This document shows positions 58,845-64,000 of a stretch of DNA of 64,000 nucleotides, one piece after another (within the stretch, counting starts at the first letter, position 1; every line of letters begins with the position of its first letter). Below the pieces are notes generated by a model. It worked only from the letters and a program-made list of their open reading frames with translations. It did not search any database and had not been told where the DNA came from. A program made the position numbers and the translations under genes. This stretch comes from Hymenobacter sp. PAMC 26628 (GTDB lineage: Bacteria > Bacteroidota > Bacteroidia > Cytophagales > Hymenobacteraceae): the NCBI RefSeq assembly GCF_001562275.1, contig NZ_CP014304.1:4092001-4156000 (forward strand). The letters run 5' to 3'.

Positions 58845-61430
58845 CTACATCAAATTGTAAAATGCTTTAAGCCGTTGGTCAGTTTCCTGCTCGCGGATGT
58901 GTTGGAGTGTGACTTTGAGGTTGGGCGTGCTGGGCAGTAGTAGCGCCAAGCCTTTGTAGGCCCCCAGCCGCACATCGTAGCGGGGAGCGTGGCGGGCGTA
59001 CTCCTCGAGCAACTGCTTGCCCTTATCGCGCTCGACGGGCGGGATGTTAACCATGAGGGCCCCGAAGGATTGCAGGTAGCGGTAGAGGTCGCTTTCGGGC
59101 ACGTCGGGCAGGCGGCGAAGGAACCACGCGTACTGGTTGAGGGCCCCATTTTGCGCATAGTAGTCTGCCAAAGCCAATACTAATACGCTACTGGCCGTAT
59201 TGTCGAGAGCGGTTACTTGGGCTTGAATGCCACTGCCGGAGATTTTGGCCACAGCGGTCAAAGCTGCCGCAGCCACGGTATAGGAACTGTCGTTGAGAGC
59301 GGCTAGGAAAGTGGCGCGGTACGCATTGTCGGGGAAACTAGCCAGTGTGGCCAGCGCCTGGGCGCGCACTTGGGGGTTGGGGTCGGTGGTGGCCACGCTT
59401 AGTACGGCTTGGCGCACAGCGCTGCCCTCAGGGCCCCGGTAGCGGCGCAGGTGCTCGAGAGCTGTGCGGCGGATGGCCCAGAACTTATCGTTTAAGGCAT
59501 TCCGAAATAAAGCACTGATGGGCAGGTCGCCCGTTTTGTTCTGGAGCAACTCCAGCACTTCGGCCCGCTGCAAGTAGCCACGGGCGTGGTCGAATTGGAA
59601 CAGCAACTCGTCAGGGGTGCGGTCTTCGTCGATTTGGGCCAGCAGTTGGCCTTCGCTGTCGAACTTGACCAAGTTGGGCCGCTCGGCAGCAGGGAACGAG
59701 AAGGTTTGGTCGGCTTTGCTGACGGTGATGCGGTAATCGGTTGGCCGGTCTTTCTGCCACACGGTCACGGTTATTGGCAGGCGGAACACGGGCTGGTAGA
59801 TGGTATCCTGGGTTTGCTGTACGCGCAGGGCCAGGGCCCCACCGGCGTAGCTGTGGCTGATGTGCAACTCGGGGTGCCCGCGTTTCAGGAACCACTGATC
59901 AAAAAACCACATCAGGTCTTCGCCGGTGGTTTCTTCGAAAGCCGTGCGCAGCTTGGATATTTCCACCGCCGATTGCCTGTTCTGAACCAAGTAGCGGTTG
60001 AGGGCCCCGAAGAAAGCCTCGTCGCCCACGTACTTGCGCAGCATGTGCAGCACCCGGCCCCCCTTGGCGTAAGAGTGGCGGTCGAACATGTCTTCCCGCT
60101 CGTTGTAGTGGTAGCGAATCAGCGGCTCGCGCTTGCCCTGGGCTTCGTCGAGGTAGCTGGCCAGCTTAGTTTCTTGTACCAAGGCAGCTTCGTCGGGGCC
60201 ATACTTGCGCTCGGCCCAGAGGTATTCGCCGTAGTCGGCAAAGGACTCGTTTAGGGGCAGGTTGCTCCAGCTTTCGCAGGTCACGTAGTCGCCGAACCAG
60301 TGGTGGATCAACTCGTGGGCAATGATGGACTCGTTGCCGGCGTACGTGGCGTCGAGCAACTCGCGGCGCGTCACCTGCACGTTGGTGCCGTGCGTGACGG
60401 CGGTAGTATTTTCCATGGCCCCGCTCACGTAGTCGCGCACCGCTACCTGGGCGTACTTGTCCCACGGGTAGTCCACGCCCAGTTTTTTCGAGAAGAACTC
60501 CAGCATCTCGGGCGTGTGGCCAAACACGGCTTTGGCGGTGCCGGCGTACGGCGGCTCCACGTAGTACTCGACAGCTTTGCCGCGCCACACGTCGCTCACC
60601 ACGGCATAGTCGCCCACTACAATGGTAGTCAGGTAGGGTGGCTGGGGTTGGCTTTGGCGCCACGAGTCGGTGCGGGTGCCATCGGGATTGGTTTTGGACG
60701 AGATGAGCGAACCGTTGGAGAGCGTTTTGAATTGTTTTTCCACCGTTAGGCTGATTTCCTGCGTCATGCGCTGGTTGGGCCGGTCGATGGTCGGGAACCA
60801 GCACGAGTTGGACTCCGTCTCGCCCTGGGTCCAGATTTGGCGGGGCTTGTTCTTCTCCAGGCCCAGCGGGTTGATGAAGTACAGGCCCTTGGCGGCCGTG
60901 ATGGCCGCCGAGCCGCCGACAGGCAGCTCGTTGGGCTTGGCTACGTACACGATGCGCACCTGGTAGGCCTCGGTGCGCGAGTAGGGCCGGTCGAGGGTGA
61001 GGGTGAGCTGGCGCTTGTCGTAGGTGTACACCAGCGGCTTCACCTTACGCTCGCCCACGAGCTCCACCTTTTGCACATCAAACCCCTTGGCATCGAGCAC
61101 CACCTGGCTCTGTGGGTAAAAGTGCGAGCGCAGCGTGAGAATAGCCGTGCCGAGCAGGTACTGCTTCTGGTAATCGAAGCGGGCATCGAGCTTGGTATTT
61201 GTGACTTCGGTGAGGATGGTGGCGGCCGGCTGCAACGGTCCTTCCGACGGCAGCCACGATGGCACCACCAGCGGCGCCGTAGCGAGGGGCCCAGCGGCGG
61301 CCGTGGCGCCCTTGTGGCGTTGCGCTGCCCGGCTGGCTGGCCCCGGGGCCCCAGGCCGCGCCTTTTGTGCCCAAACCCCTAGCGGACTGGCCAGTAGCAG
61401 CCCACAAAGGCCCGTTAGCAAATAATTCAT
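58845..61430 (-). CDS. M1-family metallo-aminopeptidase with HEAT-like C-terminal domain
   Basis: An 861-residue exported peptidase. After a signal peptide (1-21, ending VWAQ) and a Pro/Ala-rich stretch comes the N-terminal beta domain. The exopeptidase motif GAMENTTAVTHG follows, then the zinc site HELIHHW-x-NE (His372, Glu373, His376, Glu395). The C-terminal third (about 600-861) consists of helical pairs resembling HEAT repeats (VATTDPNPQVRAQALATLAS), as in cold-active and human-type M1 enzymes. It releases N-terminal residues from peptides in the periplasm or outside. The ATG at 61430 begins the signal peptide; the longer frame to 61544 is not supported. It is divergent to the biotin-carrier gene. 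Confidence 0.93.
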   Translation of the reverse strand: MNYLLTGLCGLLLASPLGVWAQKARPGAPGPASRAAQRHKGATAAAGPLATAPLVVPSWLPSEGPLQPAATILTEVTNTKLDARFDYQKQYLLGTAILTLRSHFYPQSQVVLDAKGFDVQKVELVGERKVKPLVYTYDKRQLTLTLDRPYSRTEAYQVRIVYVAKPNELPVGGSAAITAAKGLYFINPLGLEKNKPRQIWTQGETESNSCWFPTIDRPNQRMTQEISLTVEKQFKTLSNGSLISSKTNPDGTRTDSWRQSQPQPPYLTTIVVGDYAVVSDVWRGKAVEYYVEPPYAGTAKAVFGHTPEMLEFFSKKLGVDYPWDKYAQVAVRDYVSGAMENTTAVTHGTNVQVTRRELLDATYAGNESIIAHELIHHWFGDYVTCESWSNLPLNESFADYGEYLWAERKYGPDEAALVQETKLASYLDEAQGKREPLIRYHYNEREDMFDRHSYAKGGRVLHMLRKYVGDEAFFGALNRYLVQNRQSAVEISKLRTAFEETTGEDLMWFFDQWFLKRGHPELHISHSYAGGALALRVQQTQDTIYQPVFRLPITVTVWQKDRPTDYRITVSKADQTFSFPAAERPNLVKFDSEGQLLAQIDEDRTPDELLFQFDHARGYLQRAEVLELLQNKTGDLPISALFRNALNDKFWAIRRTALEHLRRYRGPEGSAVRQAVLSVATTDPNPQVRAQALATLASFPDNAYRATFLAALNDSSYTVAAAALTAVAKISGSGIQAQVTALDNTASSVLVLALADYYAQNGALNQYAWFLRRLPDVPESDLYRYLQSFGALMVNIPPVERDKGKQLLEEYARHAPRYDVRLGAYKGLALLLPSTPNLKVTLQHIREQETDQRLKAFYNLM

Positions 61431-61527
61431 AGCGGCGATAAGGGACGAAAAATCGCTGGAATTTCCGAAATAATTTGGGAATTGGGCTACCTTTAACCCC
61501 GCTCCTACCCTATCCGCTCCCTTTCCT

Positions 61528-62031
61528 ATGCTCCAAATCAGCACCGGCCCCGACCGTTTTTGGGAGGTTGACTACCGCGCCACCGACGATCTGCATCTCA
61601 ATGGCCAAGCTTTTGGCTGGGACGTAACCGCCGGGGCCCCCGGTCATTTTCAAATTTTACACAGTGGCCGTTCGTACAACGCGGAAGTGGTGAGCGCCGA
61701 CTACGCTGCCAAGCAATTCGTAGTGAAAATCAATGGCCAACGCATCGAACTGCGCGCCAAAGACCGGTTCGACCAGCTACTGGAGCGTTTGGGCCTGAGC
61801 AACGCTGCCGCTGTGCAAGTCAACGAGTTGAAAGCCCCCATGCCGGGGCTTATTGTGGATGTGCGGGTGCAACCCGGCCAAGTTGTGCAGAAAGGCGATC
61901 CGCTGCTGGTGCTGGAGGCCATGAAGATGGAAAATATCCTCAAGGCCCCAGCCGACGGCACCGTGAGCGCCATAAAGGTGGGCCTGCGCGACAACGTGCA
62001 GAAAGGGCAGCTACTGGTGCAGTTCAGCTAG
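61528..62031 (+). CDS. Biotin carboxyl carrier domain protein (acyl-CoA carboxylase type)
   Basis: A 167-residue protein. A poorly conserved N-terminal half is followed by a biotinyl/lipoyl domain (about 97-167) with the biotinylation motif EAMKMEN (Lys133) and the upstream APMPGLIVDV. This arrangement fits the carrier subunit of propionyl/methylmalonyl-CoA or related carboxylases or decarboxylases of Bacteroidota. No carboxylase or carboxyltransferase gene is adjacent within the window, so the enzyme is undefined. It faces away from the M1 peptidase gene. The TAG stop is followed by GGCCCC. Confidence 0.9.
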   Translation: MLQISTGPDRFWEVDYRATDDLHLNGQAFGWDVTAGAPGHFQILHSGRSYNAEVVSADYAAKQFVVKINGQRIELRAKDRFDQLLERLGLSNAAAVQVNELKAPMPGLIVDVRVQPGQVVQKGDPLLVLEAMKMENILKAPADGTVSAIKVGLRDNVQKGQLLVQFS

Positions 62032-62094
62032 GGCCCCGGGGGCTTCAGCGCTGAAGTTTGTTATTTATCTTACTCTTTACCAACGCTTCGCATT

Positions 62095-62898
62095 TTGAAC
62101 TACCACCGTATTCTTCTCAAACTCAGCGGCGAAGCCCTGATGGGCCAGCAGCAGTACGGCATCGACGCTGAGCGGCTGATGCAGTACGCCTCCGAAATTA
62201 AAGCCGTGGCCGCCACCGGCGTGCAAGTAGCCGTGGTGATTGGCGGCGGCAACATTTACCGGGGCGTGCAGGCCGAAGCGTTTGGCCTCGACCGCGTGCA
62301 AGGTGATTACATGGGAATGCTGGCCACGGTCATCAACTCCATGGCTTTACAGAGTGCCCTTGAAAAGCTCGATGTGAGCACTCGGCTGCTTTCGGGCCTC
62401 ACCATCCAGCAGGTGTGCGAACCCTACATCCGCCGCCGGGCGGTGCGCCATTTGGAAAAAGGCCGCGTGGTGATTTTTGGAGCCGGCATTGGCTCGCCGT
62501 ACTTCACCACCGACTCAGCCGCTTCGCTACGGGCCATCGAGATTGAGGCCGACGTGGTGCTGAAGGGCACGCGCGTGGACGGCATCTACTCGGCCGACCC
62601 GGAGAAGAACCCCGACGCCGTGCGTTTCCCATCCATCACCTTCGACGAAGTAATTGCCAAGAATTTGAACGTGATGGACATGACGGCCTTCACGCTGTGC
62701 AAGGAAAATAATTTGCCCATCATCGTTTTCGACATGAACACCCCTGGCAACTTGGCGCGCCTGCTGAACGGAGAGCCCATGGGCACCCTCGTGAGCATGG
62801 ACGGCACCGCCACGGCCCGCCACGGCAAGGCGCCGGCGCTCGACGCCAAGCACAGCGCCTTGCAGCCCGCTGTGGGGCCCCAGCCAGAACATGCCTAA
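62095..62898 (+). CDS. pyrH: UMP kinase, TTG start
   Basis: A 267-residue UMP kinase of the amino-acid-kinase fold: MNYHRILLKLSGEALMG, VVIGGGNIYRG, DYMGMLATVINSMALQ, FGAGIGSPYFTTDSAA and VMDMTAFTLCKENNLPIIVFDMN. The frame opens with TTG at 62095, exactly where family proteins start, and no ATG lies upstream in frame; the first internal ATG would remove the phosphate-binding loop. After the usual end GTLVS comes a tail of about 30 residues rich in Ala, His and Pro. It lies 96 bp upstream of frr, the classical pyrH-frr order. Confidence 0.96.
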   Translation: MNYHRILLKLSGEALMGQQQYGIDAERLMQYASEIKAVAATGVQVAVVIGGGNIYRGVQAEAFGLDRVQGDYMGMLATVINSMALQSALEKLDVSTRLLSGLTIQQVCEPYIRRRAVRHLEKGRVVIFGAGIGSPYFTTDSAASLRAIEIEADVVLKGTRVDGIYSADPEKNPDAVRFPSITFDEVIAKNLNVMDMTAFTLCKENNLPIIVFDMNTPGNLARLLNGEPMGTLVSMDGTATARHGKAPALDAKHSALQPAVGPQPEHA

Positions 62899-62904
62899 TC
62901 CTTG

Positions 62905-62988
62905 GTTGTCCGCCGGCCGTTGTTAGTTTGTACTGGAAAACCAATGACGGCCGACGCCTGACAGCCTGCTAATAACTGACAACCTTAA
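62905..62988. repeat. Degenerate GTTGTCAGTTG-type repeat between pyrH and frr
   Basis: The complement of the right part (GGTTGTCAGTTATTAGCAGG) matches the core of the elements at 5153 and 13915. The left part (GGTTGTCCGCCGGCCGTTGT) pairs with it only in two blocks, as after a deletion. It fills the 96-bp intergenic gap. Confidence 0.5.
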
Positions 62989-62994
62989 ACTAAA

Positions 62995-63558
62995 ATGGAC
63001 GAAGAAATTCAGTTCTACCTCGACGATGCGGTAGAGTCGATGGGCAAAGCCCTGGCCCACGTGGGCGTCGAAATGGGCCGCATCCGGGCTGGCAAAGCCT
63101 CACCGGCCATGCTCGAAGGCCTCAAGGTAGATTATTACGGCATTCCCACGCCTATTGGTCAGGTGGCCAATATCTCGGCTCCCGACGCTCGCTCGCTCCT
63201 CATCAAACCTTGGGAGAAAAACATGGTGAGCGAGGTGGCCAAGGCCATTAAAGCCAGCGACCTGGGGCTGAACCCTGTGTCGGACGCCGATGGGGTGCGG
63301 CTAAACATTCCGGCCATGACGGAAGAGCGCCGCCGCGATTTGGTAAAGCAAGCCAAGAACGAATCGGAAGCTGGTAAAATCAGAATGCGCGGCATCCGCA
63401 AGGATGTAAACGAAGCCCTGCGCAAGCTGCTGAAAGACGGCGCTTCGGAAGATGCAATTAAGAGTGCCGAAGAGAAAGTGCAAAAAGCTACCGACAGCTA
63501 CATTATGGAAGTGGAGAAGTCGCTGAGCAAAAAGGAGTCGGAGATTATGACCATCTGA
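62995..63558 (+). CDS. frr: Ribosome recycling factor
   Basis: A 187-residue tRNA-shaped two-domain protein. It has RIRAGKASPAMLEGLKVDYYG, LLIKPWEKNMVSEVAKAI, NIPAMTEERRRDLVKQAKNESE (landmark TEERRRDLVK) and a helical C-terminus. With EF-G it splits post-termination ribosomes. Normal length; it forms a probable operon with pyrH. Confidence 0.98.
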   Translation: MDEEIQFYLDDAVESMGKALAHVGVEMGRIRAGKASPAMLEGLKVDYYGIPTPIGQVANISAPDARSLLIKPWEKNMVSEVAKAIKASDLGLNPVSDADGVRLNIPAMTEERRRDLVKQAKNESEAGKIRMRGIRKDVNEALRKLLKDGASEDAIKSAEEKVQKATDSYIMEVEKSLSKKESEIMTI

Positions 63559-63571
63559 AGATTTTTTTCAC

Positions 63572-63610
63572 AAAAAAGCCCTGGCTGCTACGCGCAGTCA
63601 GGGCTTTTTT
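63572..63610. terminator. Bidirectional terminator between frr and nadD
   Basis: A 17-bp stem with one mismatch (63572-63588 with 63594-63610, AAAAAAGCCCTGGCTGC) has a 5-nt loop and A/T runs at both bases, serving two convergent genes. Confidence 0.93.
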
Positions 63611-63640
63611 ATTGGTACTCGGGCCATAGCTGCACTTGTA

Positions 63641-64000
63641 TTAATTCATCGTTTCATCTTGAAAATCAATGGTTACAAGGGCCTGTTCTACCACGGGCGG
63701 CACCAAGTAACGGATGCTTAAACCTGCCCGCAGGCATTCCCGAATGTAAGTCCCCGAAATGTCCAGCAGTGGCGCTTCCAGCACTCGCACCCGTGGGAAG
63801 CCGGCCAAAGGTGGCATTGGGGCCCCAGGACGAGGGTATACGTAAATAGCCGTTTCGGCTAGTAGACGGTCAGCATCGCGCCATTGTGACACGCCCGATA
63901 GGTTGTCTGCCCCCATCAAAAGCACGAATTCGGTACCGGGGTAGCGCGAACGTAGGGCATCGAGCGTTGCAATGGTGTAGCTGGGGCGCGGTAGTTCAAA
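63641..64000 (-). CDS. nadD: Nicotinate-nucleotide adenylyltransferase (5' end beyond window)
   Basis: The C-terminal 119 residues are visible; the frame is open to base 64000. They contain ELPRPSYTIATLDALRSRYP, EFVLLMGADNLSGVSQWRDAD and the C-terminal ISGTYIREC-like motif (LDISGTYIRECLRAGLSIRYLVPPVV), characteristic of NadD. The enzyme transfers AMP to nicotinate mononucleotide in NAD synthesis. The nucleotide-binding HxGH-type motif would lie outside the window. Confidence 0.95.
   Translation of the reverse strand, partial: FELPRPSYTIATLDALRSRYPGTEFVLLMGADNLSGVSQWRDADRLLAETAIYVYPRPGAPMPPLAGFPRVRVLEAPLLDISGTYIRECLRAGLSIRYLVPPVVEQALVTIDFQDETMN

Overview
The window reads as a high-GC Bacteroidota chromosome, most likely Cytophagales and Hymenobacter-like. 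The evidence is a SusC/SusD pair, a 7TM-DISM histidine kinase, LytS/LytTR signalling, -7/-33 promoter boxes of the Bacteroidota type (TTTG, about 19-21 nt, TAnnTTTG), no clear Shine-Dalgarno sequences before the ribosomal genes, and very frequent GGGGCCCC strings. No rRNA and no CRISPR array were seen. The genus is an inference.

Left flank (1-25.3 kb), GC-rich accessory and housekeeping genes. A truncated BlaI/MecI repressor lies beside a 54-bp perfect palindrome. Then come a type-2 malate/lactate dehydrogenase, two paralogous L,D-transpeptidases (one membrane-anchored, one lipoprotein), an HscA-like Hsp70 with an intergenic-type repeat inserted in frame, an O-antigen-ligase-like membrane protein, anmK, a complete IS element with 14-bp inverted repeats and a 5-bp target duplication, a small lipoprotein, a SusC/SusD pair without polysaccharide enzymes, a 7TM-DISM kinase with a NarL-type regulator, ftsB, eno, a LytS/LytTR pair, a CPBP protease and an erythromycin-esterase-like secreted protein.

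Centre (25.3-58.7 kb), one strand only, lower GC. It is an almost uninterrupted translation and transcription supercluster. Read 5' to 3' on the minus strand: tRNA-Tyr, tRNA-Gly, tRNA-Thr, tuf, tRNA-Trp, secE, nusG, rplKAJL, rpoBC, a DUF3467 gene, rpsL, rpsG, fusA, rpsJ, then rplCDWB-rpsS-rplV-rpsC-rplP-rpmC-rpsQ-rplNXE-rpsN, then rpsH-rplFR-rpsE-rpmD-rplO-secY-map-infA-rpmJ-rpsMKD-rpoA-rplQ. Terminator-like hairpins and promoter boxes divide it into units that differ from the E. coli str/S10/spc/alpha operons. rpsJ sits with the str genes. Hairpins with T-runs fall between rpsC and rplP, rpsN and rpsH, and rpoA and rplQ. Several promoters share the same sequence just after the -7 box.

Right flank (58.8-64 kb): an M1 aminopeptidase, a biotin-carrier protein, pyrH (TTG start, C-terminal tail), frr, and the 3' part of nadD.

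I found no convincing new multi-gene system. The most interesting material is at the level of repeats and regulation: the BlaI-side palindrome, the repeat turned into coding sequence inside hsp70, several palindromic repeat families, the GGGGCCC strings abutting TAG stops, and the hairpins that split the ribosomal supercluster.
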